Shown: positions 46,218 to 55,583, numbered from the stretch's first letter. The stretch is 64,000 nt of DNA from Saccharopolyspora ipomoeae (GCF_029952525.1 NZ_JASAOF010000008.1:62001-126000), one strand, 5' to 3'. Program-made: numbers and translations. Notes: generated by a model not told the origin, from the sequence alone.

Positions 46218-46323
46218 TCGTCAACGCGCGGTCCAGGCCGTGCTCGTCCTTCTTGACCTCGTCCCTGGAAGCTTGCTCAGGTGAGCGGCGGCATCGCCCT
46301 GGCCCTCGCGTTAGCGTGGGGTG

Positions 46324-47184
46324 GTGGGTCGGGTTCTGGTGGGGACTTCCGGCTGGGTTTACGGGCCTTGGCGGGGGCCGTTCTACCCGGAGGGGTTGCG
46401 GCGCGCCGACGAGTTGGGGTTCCTGGCCGAGCGGATGGGCAGCGTGGAGCTCAACGGGTCGTTCTACTCGTTGCAGCGGCCGGAGCGCTACCGGAGGTGG
46501 GCCGAGCAGACGCCGGAGGACTTCGTGTTCTCGGTCAAGGGCAGTCGCTACATCACGCACATGAAGCGCCTCCGGGACGTCGAGACGGCGTTGGCGAACT
46601 TCCTGGCCTCAGGGGTGCTGGGGTTGGGGGCCAAGCTGGGCCCTCTGCTGTGGCAGCTTCCCCCGTCGACGCGGTTCGAGCCCGAGCGGCTCGTCGAGTT
46701 CTTCTCGCTGCTGCCGCGCAGCACCGGGCGGGCTGCCGAACTCGCCGCGCGGCACGACGAGCGGTTGGAGGGCCGGGCGCTGACCGAGGCCGACGCGGAC
46801 CGGCCGATGCGCCACGCCCTGGAGGTCCGGCACTCCAGCTTCGCCGACCCCGAGGCCGTCGAACTGCTGCGGGAGCACGACATCGCGCTCGTGGTGGCCG
46901 ACGCGGCCGGGAACTGGCCGCATCTGGAGGACGTCACCAGCGACTTCGTCTACCTGCGCTTCCACGGAGCCGAGGAGCTCTACGCGAGCGGGTACGGCGA
47001 GGACGACCTGACCCGCTGGGCGCGGTTGATCGACGCCTGGCGCCGCGGCGACTCGCCCGCCACCGACCACACGGTCGCCGACCCGGCCCCGAAGGCCGAA
47101 ACCCGCGACGTCTACGCGTATTTCGACAACGACATCAAGGCGCACGCCCCGCACGACGCCATCACCCTCGCCGGTCTCCTCTGA
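46324..47184 (+). CDS. DUF72 (YecE-like) family protein
   Basis: The 286-residue TIM-barrel protein has the DUF72 start VGTSGWVYGPWRGPFYP, VELNGSFYSLQRPERYRRW, FVFSVKGSRYITHMKRL and GPLLWQLPPSTRFEPERL. The family is widespread and of unproven function. GTG 46324 is preferred to GTG 46321 because TAGCGT (46312-46317) ends six bases before it and no ribosome-binding site exists, fitting a leaderless start. It stands alone between two convergent-looking units. Confidence 0.9.
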   Translation: MGRVLVGTSGWVYGPWRGPFYPEGLRRADELGFLAERMGSVELNGSFYSLQRPERYRRWAEQTPEDFVFSVKGSRYITHMKRLRDVETALANFLASGVLGLGAKLGPLLWQLPPSTRFEPERLVEFFSLLPRSTGRAAELAARHDERLEGRALTEADADRPMRHALEVRHSSFADPEAVELLREHDIALVVADAAGNWPHLEDVTSDFVYLRFHGAEELYASGYGEDDLTRWARLIDAWRRGDSPATDHTVADPAPKAETRDVYAYFDNDIKAHAPHDAITLAGLL

Positions 47185-47237
47185 TCTTCTCCGCCGACAC
47201 GGATCGGCCCCGATCTCACTCGAAACCAGGCCCTGGA

Positions 47238-47969
47238 TCAACGGATCCAGAGGACGGCTGTGGCGTCGTCGTGGGGTTTGGCTCTGGGCGGGGGTGGGCC
47301 GGTTGTCTCGGCGTGGCGGACCTGGGTGAGGAGGGTGTTCGGGCCTTGTTCGGCGAGGAGGTCGAGGAGTCCCGGCCAGTCCGTGAGCGCGAAGTGGTCG
47401 ACGTGGCGGGAGGCGCCGTCGGTGAGGAGGGCCGCGCGGCTGAACGGGGCGGTGGTGCCGGTGACGGCGTGGTGGGCGGCTTCCGGATCCGTCGAGGCGA
47501 CCCAGAAACCGCGCTCGGTGTTGCGGAGTTCGGCGACGGCTTCGCGGGTGTAGCTGGGCAGGTGATCGATGCGGTCGTCGGTGATCGCGCGGACCTCCCC
47601 GTCGACGTCGAGGACCAGCGGGCTGTCGGCGAGCACCAGGTGCTCGGCCCGATCGCGCAGCCGCAGCAGCGTCGCCGTCGAGGACGGGCTGTTGGGGTTG
47701 TTCAGGTCGCAGGTGTCGGCGTGAGCGGCGCGGAGCCGGTCGATCGCCTCGGCCAGCAGCTCGGGCAGCGGATCGTCGCTGGTCGTGAGCAGTTCCGCGA
47801 GCGCTCCCCCGAGACGTCGCACCAGCCAGACGACGTCGTGCACGCACCCGCTGTCCACGCCGTCCGGCGCCGTGGCGCCGTCGAGCACGAACGCCCAGCC
47901 CGGGCCGATCGCGAAGTGGTCCTCGTTGCGACGCCCCGGAGTCGCGACCGTCGCCCCCGTCACGGACAC
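47238..47969 (-). CDS. PP2C-like serine/threonine phosphatase-fold protein
   Basis: The protein has 243 residues. PP2C motifs are degenerate but recognisable: RRNEDHFAIGPGWAFVLDGAT (metal aspartate), STATLLRLRDRAEHLVLADSPLVL, RAALLTDGASRHVD and the final KPHDDATAVLWIR. Several motifs use VLDG in place of VaDGmGG, so activity is plausible rather than certain. GTG 47969 has GGAGGAGGTG upstream, and a TATAGT -10 box lies at 48005-48010 on the minus strand. It is divergent from the LysE gene, with no kinase nearby. Confidence 0.75.
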   Translation of the reverse strand: MSVTGATVATPGRRNEDHFAIGPGWAFVLDGATAPDGVDSGCVHDVVWLVRRLGGALAELLTTSDDPLPELLAEAIDRLRAAHADTCDLNNPNSPSSTATLLRLRDRAEHLVLADSPLVLDVDGEVRAITDDRIDHLPSYTREAVAELRNTERGFWVASTDPEAAHHAVTGTTAPFSRAALLTDGASRHVDHFALTDWPGLLDLLAEQGPNTLLTQVRHAETTGPPPPRAKPHDDATAVLWIR

Positions 47970-48055
47970 CCGCGCACCTCCTCCGCACCACCGATTCCGC
48001 CGGAACTATAGGCGTTCCGGACCCGCTCGGCCGATCCGCGTGGCATCCTCGACGC

Positions 48056-48682
48056 GTGGTCGACCTGCAGAGACTGATCGCGTTCTGCGCGATGTCGTTG
48101 CTGCTGTCCGCGATCCCGGGGCCCAGCGTGCTGTTCGTCGTCGGCCGCGCCCTCGCGCACGGCCGACGGGCCGCGCTGTCCTCGGCGCTGGGCAACGCGC
48201 TCGGCGGGTACGCGCTGGTCGTCGCGGTGGCGTTCGGGCTGGGAACGGTGGTGGCGCAGTCGGCGCTGGTGTTCACCGCCGTCAAGCTGTGCGGTGCCGC
48301 CTACCTGATCCACCTGGGCGTTCAGGCCCTGCGCTCGTCCGCTCCCGAGATCGGTGCCGCGCCACCGGTTCCGGGACGTCGCCGGATCTGGGAGGGCGCG
48401 CTGGTCGGCGTCAGCAACCCCAAGAGCATCGTGTTCCTGATGGCGGTGCTGCCGCAGTTCGTCGACCGCGACGCCGGCGGCGTCATCGTCCAGATGCTCG
48501 TCCTCGGCCTCGCCGGCGCCCTGCTGCAGCTGCTCTCCGACAGCACCTGGGGCCTGACGGCCTCCGCCGCCCGCACCTGGTTCGGCCGCTCACCCCGCCG
48601 CCTCACCCGCCTCACCCGCACCGGCGGCGCCACCATGATCGGCCTCGGCGCCACCGTCGCCCTCACCGGCCGCCCCGACTGA
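48056..48682 (+). CDS. LysE/RhtB-family amino acid exporter
   Basis: The 208-residue protein has six helices with the LysE signature IPGPSVLFVVGRALAHGRRAALSSALGNALGG and SNPKSIVFLMAVLPQFVD. It exports an amino acid or related compound; the substrate cannot be read. GTG 48056 follows CATCCT by six bases with no ribosome-binding site, a possible leaderless start. The C-terminal third is Arg/Thr-rich, slightly longer than usual loops. Confidence 0.9.
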   Translation: MVDLQRLIAFCAMSLLLSAIPGPSVLFVVGRALAHGRRAALSSALGNALGGYALVVAVAFGLGTVVAQSALVFTAVKLCGAAYLIHLGVQALRSSAPEIGAAPPVPGRRRIWEGALVGVSNPKSIVFLMAVLPQFVDRDAGGVIVQMLVLGLAGALLQLLSDSTWGLTASAARTWFGRSPRRLTRLTRTGGATMIGLGATVALTGRPD

Positions 48683-48708
48683 CCGTTCCCCGGGGTCGAA
48701 CATCGCCC

Positions 48709-48750
48709 CGACGAGTCCTGCGGATCGGTCGAGCACCGCAGGACTCGTCG
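48709..48750. terminator. Bidirectional terminator
   Basis: A perfect 15-bp stem, CGACGAGTCCTGCGG (48709-48723) with its complement (48736-48750) and a 12-base loop, sits between the convergent LysE gene and the small acidic protein gene. Confidence 0.85.
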
Positions 48751-48763
48751 CGGGAGCAGCGGG

Positions 48764-49207
48764 TCAGTGGTCGTCTTCCCGGAAGAACATCTCTTCGAGG
48801 TGGTCCGCTGTTTCGGCCACGAAGTTGAGGGGGTCCGTGAACTCGTTGATGTCGAGGTTGAGCAGCGGGACCGCGTGGCGGAGGACGAGGTAGTCGCCGA
48901 TGATGACGGCGCCGCACACGACCGAGGTCTGGCCGAGCTCGTCGAGGACCTTGTGCAGGTCGACCTGCTCGGCGCGGCCGATCACGGAGACGACCTGCAC
49001 CCAGTCCTCGCTGTCGTCGAGCCGCTCGCGGGCCACGATGACGATCTGGCTGCGGTCGTCCTCGTACTCGACGAGGATCCGGATCTCCTCCTCGCTGGAC
49101 TCGATGATCCGGTACTCCGGCTCCTCCTCCAGGTCGTCGTCCTCTTCCTCCGGCGGCGGCAGGTATTCGGAACGGATGAACGTGCTCAGGTCTTCCCAGG
49201 TCGCCAC
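48764..49207 (-). CDS. Acidic conserved protein, YbjN/type III chaperone-like fold (tentative)
   Basis: The 147-residue protein has a Glu/Asp-rich stretch near residues 20-30 (PPPEEEDDDLEEEPE), then beta strands and helices (RIIESSEEEIRILVEYEDD, VSVIGRAEQVDLHKVLDEL, LRHAVPLLNLDINEF). The pattern recalls the YbjN/CesT-like fold found in many actinobacterial proteins of unknown role. GTG 49207 has GGGAGGTAC upstream. It is a single gene, with the terminator behind it. No function is assigned. Confidence 0.6.
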   Translation of the reverse strand: MATWEDLSTFIRSEYLPPPEEEDDDLEEEPEYRIIESSEEEIRILVEYEDDRSQIVIVARERLDDSEDWVQVVSVIGRAEQVDLHKVLDELGQTSVVCGAVIIGDYLVLRHAVPLLNLDINEFTDPLNFVAETADHLEEMFFREDDH

Positions 49208-49443
49208 GTGTACCTCCCGGCAACGGCGCGCATGTCGCGGCGAAGTGTAGGTGATCAGGACTCCGCTGCGGGCCGTTTCGACGCGGTCACCGGAAAGTGC
49301 TGCACCGGCGGTCGATCGACCGAACGGACCGCCGCTGACCTGCTGCTACAGGAGTCCTTTGTGGCGTCACCAGTCGTTCGTGTTTCCGCCTCCCCCGTTC
49401 AGGACCTAGCGTCGAAGCGGGAGCCGATCAGAAGGGGATGACG

Positions 49444-50199
49444 ATGAGCGAGAACGGACTGCGCGACCGGGTGGTGGTTGTCGGCGGGGGCGCGAAGAAC
49501 CTCGGCGGACTGCTGTCGCGGACGCTGGCCGCCGACGGCGCGAAGGTCGTCGTGCACTACCACGGCGACGCCTCCGCGGACGACGCCGACAAGGCGGTGC
49601 GGGCCGTGCAGGAGGCGGGCGGCCAGGCCGCCGCGGTGCAGGGCGACCTGACGAAGGTGGCCGACGTGCGGCGGCTCTTCGACACGGCGGTGGACACCTT
49701 CGGCGGCGTCGACGTCGCGGTGAACACGACCGGGATGGTGCTGCGCAAGCCGATCCTGGAGACCACCGAGGAGGAGTTCGACCGGATGTTCGCGATCAAC
49801 GCGAAGGCCGGCTACTTCTTCATCCAGGAAGCCGGGCGCCGCCTCAACGACAACGGGAAGATCATCAGCCTGGGCACCTCGCTGCTGGCGGCCTTCACCG
49901 ACGGCTACTCCACCTACGCCGGCGGCAAGGCCCCGCTGGAGCACTTCACGCGGGCCGCCGCCAAGGAGTTCGCCGACCGGGGGATCTCGGTGAACGTCGT
50001 CGCGCCCGGGCCGATGGACACCCCGTTCTTCTACCCGCAGGAGACGCCGGAGCGGGTCGAGTTCCACAAGTCCCAGGCCTTGGGCGGGCAGCTGACGCAG
50101 ATCGAGGACATCGTGCCGATCATCCGCCACCTGGCCACCGAGGGCTGGTGGTTCACCGGTCAGACCCTGTTCCCCAACGGGGGCTACACCACTCGCTGA
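49444..50199 (+). CDS. Short-chain dehydrogenase/reductase
   Basis: This 251-residue classical SDR has VVVVGGGAKNLGGLLSRTLA as a slightly altered glycine-rich site, VNTTGMVLRKP in place of NAG, serine in SLGTSLLAAF, and YAGGK as the YxxxK pair. The catalytic set is complete. ATG 49444 is taken over ATG 49438 because GAAGGGG then lies eight bases upstream. A LysR-type gene follows 118 bp downstream on the same strand and may regulate it. Substrate unknown. Confidence 0.87.
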   Translation: MSENGLRDRVVVVGGGAKNLGGLLSRTLAADGAKVVVHYHGDASADDADKAVRAVQEAGGQAAAVQGDLTKVADVRRLFDTAVDTFGGVDVAVNTTGMVLRKPILETTEEEFDRMFAINAKAGYFFIQEAGRRLNDNGKIISLGTSLLAAFTDGYSTYAGGKAPLEHFTRAAAKEFADRGISVNVVAPGPMDTPFFYPQETPERVEFHKSQALGGQLTQIEDIVPIIRHLATEGWWFTGQTLFPNGGYTTR

Positions 50200-50317
50200 T
50201 CCGACGGCGGCCCGTGCGGGCCCGCCCCTTCCCGGAGGAACCCTGCACATGCCCCTGACGTGGGGATACGGTCGGGTCGTGGTGTTCGACTCCGATGTTC
50301 GCGCGGACCGGTCGTAG

Positions 50318-51196
50318 ATGGTGCTCGACCTGAACAAGCTCGCCCACCTGATCGCGGTCGCCGAGGAGGGCGGGTTCACCCGCGCCGCCCGGCGGCTGCA
50401 CCTGTCGCAGCAGGCGCTGTCCACGTCGGTCCGCGCGCTGGAGCGCGAGGTCGGCGTGGACCTGCTGGACCGCAGCGGCGCGAAGCTGACCGTGCTGCCC
50501 GCCGGTGAGGCGCTGATCGCCGACGCGCGCCTGCTGCACGGGGCCGCCCGGTCGGCGCTGCTGCGCGCTCGCCGGATCGGCCGGGGCGAGCCCGAGATGC
50601 TGCGCATCGGCCACACCCCGGCGGTCGCCGGTGACGAGGTGACCGCGCTGCTGCACCGCGTTCACGACGCGAAACCGGACCTGTCCACGCAGGTCAACCA
50701 GCGATACCCGGGCGAGCTCACCGAGCAGCTGATCGCCGGGGAGCTCGACCTCGGCCTGTGCCGGGGCATGGAACCCGAGCCCGGGCTGTCCCGGGCCACG
50801 CTGGCGCACCACCGGCTGCGGGTGGCGGTTCCCGCCGGGCACCGGTTCGCCCGGCGGGAGTCGGTGGAGTTCGGCGAGCTCACCGACGAGACGATCGTGA
50901 TGTGGGGCAGGCCCGGGCGTTCCGGCTACACCGATCTGCTCATCGCGCACTGCCGCCGGGCCGGGTTCGAACCCGTCGTCCGCCGCAACCCCATCCAGGG
51001 AACGCCGCCGGTGACCGCGGTGCAGGGCGGCGACGACGTCGCGCTCGTGACCGCCCCGGCGGGGCCGTCGCTCGGCGGCGCGGTCCAGGTCGTCGACCTG
51101 CTGCCGCCGACGTTCGCTCCGCTGCACGCGCTGTGGCCCGCGAACACCCTCTCCCCCGCCCGCGAGGACTTCCTGAGCGCCGCCACCGAGCACTGA
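50318..51196 (+). CDS. LysR-family transcriptional regulator
   Basis: The 292-residue regulator has an N-terminal winged helix-turn-helix (LIAVAEEGGFTRAARRLHLSQQALSTSVRALE) and a LysR effector domain (LRIGHTPAVAGDEVTALL, DLGLCRGMEPE). It most likely controls the SDR gene upstream or the symporter gene downstream. A short CCTCCA/TGGAGG hairpin follows its stop at 51198-51212. Confidence 0.9.
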   Translation: MVLDLNKLAHLIAVAEEGGFTRAARRLHLSQQALSTSVRALEREVGVDLLDRSGAKLTVLPAGEALIADARLLHGAARSALLRARRIGRGEPEMLRIGHTPAVAGDEVTALLHRVHDAKPDLSTQVNQRYPGELTEQLIAGELDLGLCRGMEPEPGLSRATLAHHRLRVAVPAGHRFARRESVEFGELTDETIVMWGRPGRSGYTDLLIAHCRRAGFEPVVRRNPIQGTPPVTAVQGGDDVALVTAPAGPSLGGAVQVVDLLPPTFAPLHALWPANTLSPAREDFLSAATEH

Positions 51197-51368
51197 TCCT
51201 CCACTGTGGAGGGTTTGAAAGTTTCGGCGCCACAAGGGTTCACAGCCGATCGGCGCATCATCGCGCACTGCGAACGGATGATTGACCCGGCCATCGCCCC
51301 TGACGTAGCGTGCCGAACGATGTCCGGCTGGTCGAACATCGTCAGCGACGACGACGGGGATGGAAACC

Positions 51369-53036
51369 ATGGCACTGGCAGCAGCGGGCGACCTCAGGTT
51401 GTCGATGAACTGGATGGACACGCTCATCCTGGTCATCTACTTCGCCGTGGTCCTCGGCATCGCAGTGGCCGCGCGGCGCAGCGTCAGCAACAGCCTTGAC
51501 TTCTTCCTGGCGGGCCGAGCGCTGCCCGCCTGGGTCACGGGTCTGGCGTTCGTGTCGGCGAACCTCGGCGCCACCGAGATCCTGGGCATGGCCGCCAACG
51601 GCGCCCAGTACGGGGCCTACACCGTGCACTGGTACTGGATCGGCGCGATCCCGGCCATGGTGTTCCTCGGCCTGGTGATGATGCCCTTCTACTACAACTC
51701 CAAGGTGCGCAGCGTTCCCGAGTTCCTGCTGCTGCGGTTCAGCCGCTCCTCGCACCTGCTCAGCGCGGTGATCTTCGCGGTCGCCTCGGTGCTCATCGCC
51801 GGGGTGAACCTCTACGCGCTCGCGATCGTGCTGCGGGCGCTGCTGGGCTGGCCGCTGCCGGTCTCGATCTTCACCGCGGGGATCTTCGTGCTCGCCTACA
51901 TCGTCATCGGCGGGCTGTCCTCGGCGATCTACAACGAGGTCCTGCAGTTCTTCGTCATCGTCGCCGCGCTCATCCCGCTGACCGTGCTCGGCCTGGTCCG
52001 GGTCGGCGGCGTCGACGGGCTCATCGACAAGGTGACCTCGCAGCAGGGCGAGATGTTCCTGTCCACCTGGGCCGGAACGGGATTCGGCGAGACCAACCCG
52101 CTCGGCACCAACTGGCTGACCATCACCCTCGGCCTCGGCTTCGCGATCTCCTTCGGCTACTGGACGACGAACTTCGCCGAGGTGCAGCGATCGCTGTCGG
52201 CCAAGAACCTCTCCGCCGCGCGGCGCACCCCGCTGATCGCGGCGTTCCCGAAGATCTTCATCCCGCTGATCGTGGTGCTGCCGGGCATCATCGCGCTGGT
52301 CATCGAGCCGACGATCGGCAAGACCGGCGGCTACGACTACAACGACGCGATCCCGATCCTGATGCGCGACCTGCTGCCCAACGGCGTGCTCGGGCTCGCG
52401 GTCACCGGTCTGATGGCCTCGTTCATGGCGGGCATGGCGGCCAACGTCTCCAGCTTCAACACGGTGTTCACCACCGACATCTGGCGGGCCTACATCAAGC
52501 CGCACATGCCCGACGCGCACTACCTGCGGGTGGGCCGGGCGATCACCGCGATCGGCGTGGTCATCGGTATGGGCACGGCGTTCCTGGCCGCCTCGTTCAG
52601 CAACATCATGAACTACATGCAGACGTTGTTCGCGTTCTTCAACGTCCCGCTGTTCGCCACGTTCATCCTGGCGCTGTTCTGGAAGCGGATGACCGCCAAG
52701 GCCGGGTTCTGGGGCCTGCTGCTGGGCACCGCGGCACCGATCGCGTTCTACTTCGCCTACCAGGCCGGGATCGTCGAGATGGGCTCCGACCAGGGCGCGA
52801 ACATGACCGCCTCGATGATCGCCTTCGCGGTGGACCTGCTGGTCAGCGTCCCGATCGCGCTGGCGACCAAGCCGAAGCCGGACGCCGAGCTCGAAGGTCT
52901 CGTCTACACCCGGGCGTCCGCCCGCGACAAGGGCGTGGTGGCCGCGGGCGACGACGCCTGGTACCGCAAGCCCGCCGTCCTCGGCTGGGGCGCGCTGGTC
53001 CTCTCCGCCCTCTGCTACATCCCGTTCACCCTCTGA
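51369..53036 (+). CDS. Sodium:solute symporter (SSS family)
   Basis: The symporter has 555 residues and 13-14 helices. Family landmarks are SNSLDFFLAGRALPAWVTGLAF, GATEILGMAANGAQYG (sodium-site region), YWIGAIPAMVFLGLVM and NVSSFNTVFTTDIWRAYIKPH. The solute is unknown; sugars, proline, monocarboxylates and osmolytes are all carried by the family. ATG 51369 lies eight bases after GGGGA; ATG 51360 is possible. A 99-residue two-helix protein follows 65 bp on and may be its partner. Confidence 0.9.
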   Translation: MALAAAGDLRLSMNWMDTLILVIYFAVVLGIAVAARRSVSNSLDFFLAGRALPAWVTGLAFVSANLGATEILGMAANGAQYGAYTVHWYWIGAIPAMVFLGLVMMPFYYNSKVRSVPEFLLLRFSRSSHLLSAVIFAVASVLIAGVNLYALAIVLRALLGWPLPVSIFTAGIFVLAYIVIGGLSSAIYNEVLQFFVIVAALIPLTVLGLVRVGGVDGLIDKVTSQQGEMFLSTWAGTGFGETNPLGTNWLTITLGLGFAISFGYWTTNFAEVQRSLSAKNLSAARRTPLIAAFPKIFIPLIVVLPGIIALVIEPTIGKTGGYDYNDAIPILMRDLLPNGVLGLAVTGLMASFMAGMAANVSSFNTVFTTDIWRAYIKPHMPDAHYLRVGRAITAIGVVIGMGTAFLAASFSNIMNYMQTLFAFFNVPLFATFILALFWKRMTAKAGFWGLLLGTAAPIAFYFAYQAGIVEMGSDQGANMTASMIAFAVDLLVSVPIALATKPKPDAELEGLVYTRASARDKGVVAAGDDAWYRKPAVLGWGALVLSALCYIPFTL

Positions 53037-53101
53037 CGAAGAGTCCGCTCCTGCTGCTCGGCGGTGCCGGCTGCGAGACCACTCAGCGAAAAGAGAATGT
53101 G

Positions 53102-53401
53102 ATGGCCGAAAACCAGCCCGAAGAAACAGAGATCGCCCACCACGCGGCGGAGATCGCCGACCTGGAGCGGCAGTCCGGCACGGCGTCGCGGTTGTTCGAC
53201 GTGCGCACCGTGATCGGCGGGTTGTTCCTCATCTACGGCGTGCTCATCGGTGCCGCCGGGATCGCCCCCGACGCCGCCGAGCTGGAGAAGGCGCAGGGCA
53301 TCAACATCAACCTGTGGACGGGCGTGTCGATGCTGGTCGTCGGCGGTCTGTTCCTGCTGTGGCTGCGGCTGCGGCCGCTGCAGACGCCGCCGAAGGAGTA
53401 G
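53102..53401 (+). CDS. Small two-helix membrane protein beside a symporter
   Basis: This 99-residue protein has an acidic N-terminus (AENQPEETEIAHHAAEIADLE), two membrane helices (TVIGGLFLIYGVLIGAAGIAP, TGVSMLVVGGLFLLWLRL) and a short basic tail. The position right after the SSS symporter suggests an accessory subunit, as small membrane proteins do for several secondary transporters; this is inferred. ATG 53102 is preferred over GTG 53099. Confidence 0.72.
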   Translation: MAENQPEETEIAHHAAEIADLERQSGTASRLFDVRTVIGGLFLIYGVLIGAAGIAPDAAELEKAQGININLWTGVSMLVVGGLFLLWLRLRPLQTPPKE

Positions 53402-53485
53402 ACGCGACTGGTGCTTTCGGTTGATCTCCGGTTTCGCGCCAGTGGATCTCCGGGTACCGCGTCGGGCGAGGGAAGGAGTCGTCCG

Positions 53486-53833
53486 ATGGCATCGTTGTTG
53501 ACGTTCCTGGTCGCCGGAACCCTGCTGGTCGCGGTCGACGGACACCTGCTGCGGCGCAGCGGCACCGCCTACCTCCGAGAGCTCGGGAGCACTGCGGCGC
53601 CGCTGAACCAGCTGGTCACCGTCGTGTTCCACCTCGCGACGCTCGGACTGGTCGCGCTCATCGCGATCCTGCCGATGGACCTGGGCGGTGAGCCCAGGAC
53701 CGTGGTCGGCCGGATCGGCGCGCTGCTGCTGGTCCTGGCCGCGGCGCACGCGGTGACGATCTGGTCCTTCGGGCGCATCCGAGCCCGGCACGAGTCGGAG
53801 ATCCTCACCGCCGAGGTCGCGCGACGGAGCTGA
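53486..53833 (+). CDS. Membrane protein, three helices, unknown
   Basis: This 115-residue hydrophobic protein has helices near residues 3-20, 42-66 and 74-95, and an Arg-rich C-terminal tail (GRIRARHESEILTAEVARRS). ATG 53486 follows GGAAGGA, a good ribosome-binding site. It lies 84 bp after the two-helix gene on the same strand and three bases from the end of the convergent antiporter gene. No family is recognised. Confidence 0.65.
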   Translation: MASLLTFLVAGTLLVAVDGHLLRRSGTAYLRELGSTAAPLNQLVTVVFHLATLGLVALIAILPMDLGGEPRTVVGRIGALLLVLAAAHAVTIWSFGRIRARHESEILTAEVARRS

Positions 53834-53836
53834 GGA

Positions 53837-55333
53837 TCAGGCGGGCTCGCCGAACTCGCCGAACCAGTGGGCGAGGCGGCCCCGCCTGCTCACCGCGCGC
53901 AGCCGGTTCTCGGTGGCCTGGCGCTGGGCGAGCGTGGTGACGATGAACAGCTCGTCCCCGTTGTCGACGGCGGTGTCCGGCGCCGGGACGAAGGTGTGGC
54001 CGTCGCGGATGATCAGGGTGACCACGCCGGGTTCGGGCAGTCGGAGCTCGCGGACCTCCACGCCGTGCATCGCCGAACCCGGTGGCACCTCCATCGACAG
54101 CAGCTCCGCGTCGAGGACGTCCAGCGGGGCCGCCTCGACCTGGATCTCCCGGGTGGCCTCGCGCGGGATCAGCCCCATCCACCGCGCCAGCGACCGCAGA
54201 CTCGGCCCCTGCACGACGGTGAACACCATGACCAGCACGAACACGACGTCGAGCAGTCGCTGACTGTCCGGCACCCCCTGCACGACCGGGAACGTGGCCA
54301 GCACGATCGGCACCGCGCCCCGCAGCCCCGCCCACGACAGGAACACCTGCTCGCGCAGCGGGACCCGGAACCACACCAGCGACAGCACCACCGACAGCGG
54401 CCGGGCGAGGAGCAGCAGCACCAGGCCGACGACCAGCGCCGGGATCAGCTCCAACGGCAGCCTGCTCGGCGAGACCAGCAGCCCGAGCAGCACGAACAGC
54501 CCGATCTGGGCCAGCCAGCCCAGCCCCTCGGCGAACGACCGCGTCGCCGAGCGGTGCGGCAGGCCGCTGTTGGCCAGCACCACCCCCGACACGTAGGCGG
54601 CGAGGAACCCGCTGGCGTGGGCGGCGCCGGCGGCGGCGAAGGCGACGAACCCGAGCCCGAACGCCGCCAGCGGGTAGAGCCCGGAGGCGGGCAGCGCCAC
54701 GCGCGGCAGCACCAGGGCGCCCAGGCAGCCCACGCCCACGCCGAGCAGCCCGCCCAGACCGAGCTGGTAGACCAGGCTCAGCAGCAGGTGGCCGGGCTCG
54801 AACAGCAACGGGGTGGCGCTGAACAGCAGCACCAGGATGACCGTGGGCGCGTCGTTGAAACCGGACTCGGCCTCCAGCAGTCCGGCGACCCGGCGCGGCA
54901 GCGGCAGCACCCGCAGCACCGAGAACACCGCGGCGGAGTCCGTCGAGGACACGATCGCGCCGAGCAGCAGGGCCAGCTGCCAGTCGAAGCCCATCAGGTA
55001 GTGCGCCCCGGCGGCGGTGACGGCGAGGCTGACGACGATGCCGAGCGTGGCCAGCACCCCGGCGGGGGCGACCACCCTGCGCACGTCGGACCACTTCGTG
55101 GTCAGACCACCTTCGACGAGGATCACCGCGAGCGCGGCCGTGCCGAGGTTGCGCGCCAGCTCGGCGTTGTCGAAGTCGAACCCGATCCCGCTCTCCCCGA
55201 GCAGCACGCCGAGCGCGAGGAACAGCAGCAGGCTCGGCAGCCCCGCCCCGTGCGCGACGCGGGTGCCCACCACACCCGCCAGCAGCACCAGCCCACCGGC
55301 GAGCAGCACCAGGTAGAGCTGCTCCAACGACAT
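53837..55333 (-). CDS. K+/H+ (NhaP2/CvrA-type) antiporter with RCK_C domain
   Basis: The protein has 498 residues. The CPA1 membrane domain (12-13 helices) has GVLLGESGIGFDFDNAELA, IVSSTDSAAVFSVLR and EAESGFNDAPTVILV, which hold the ion-site aspartates. A cytoplasmic RCK_C (TrkA-C) domain follows near residues 405-480 (MHGVEVRELRLPEPGVVTLIIR). Such proteins exchange K+ or Na+ for H+ and are gated by ligand at the RCK_C domain. ATG 55333 starts at the first helix. The gene is convergent with the small membrane protein. Confidence 0.9.
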   Translation of the reverse strand: MSLEQLYLVLLAGGLVLLAGVVGTRVAHGAGLPSLLLFLALGVLLGESGIGFDFDNAELARNLGTAALAVILVEGGLTTKWSDVRRVVAPAGVLATLGIVVSLAVTAAGAHYLMGFDWQLALLLGAIVSSTDSAAVFSVLRVLPLPRRVAGLLEAESGFNDAPTVILVLLFSATPLLFEPGHLLLSLVYQLGLGGLLGVGVGCLGALVLPRVALPASGLYPLAAFGLGFVAFAAAGAAHASGFLAAYVSGVVLANSGLPHRSATRSFAEGLGWLAQIGLFVLLGLLVSPSRLPLELIPALVVGLVLLLLARPLSVVLSLVWFRVPLREQVFLSWAGLRGAVPIVLATFPVVQGVPDSQRLLDVVFVLVMVFTVVQGPSLRSLARWMGLIPREATREIQVEAAPLDVLDAELLSMEVPPGSAMHGVEVRELRLPEPGVVTLIIRDGHTFVPAPDTAVDNGDELFIVTTLAQRQATENRLRAVSRRGRLAHWFGEFGEPA

Positions 55334-55413
55334 GAGTCCCCCGAACGGAATCGGCCAGTGATACTAGCCAATCGCTTCACCCGCGCGACCTCACGACATC
55401 CCCACCCCCTCCC

Positions 55414-55484
55414 CGCGTCGAACGTTGCGGTTCTCGTCGCGTCGAAAACCGCAACATTCGACGCGACGAAAACCGGGGTTTTCG
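55414..55484. repeat. Overlapping hairpins in a divergent promoter region
   Basis: Three inverted repeats overlap. CGCGTCGAACGTTGCGGTT (55414-55432) pairs with 55447-55465, with one mismatch. TCGTCGCGTCGAA (55434-55446) pairs perfectly with 55457-55469. CGAAAACC/GGTTTTCG lies at 55467-55484. The first two exclude each other, so the stretch could switch folds. It lies 81 bp upstream of the antiporter start and 154 bp upstream of the acyl-CoA dehydrogenase start, between divergent genes. Confidence 0.65.
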
Positions 55485-55583
55485 TTCGGGGGACCCACGG
55501 GTGGGTTGCGGAGCAGGGGTGGGCGAGAACGCAAGCAAGTCGTGATCGGGGTCTCTGGCGCGGCGGTGCTCGAACGCGTTATT

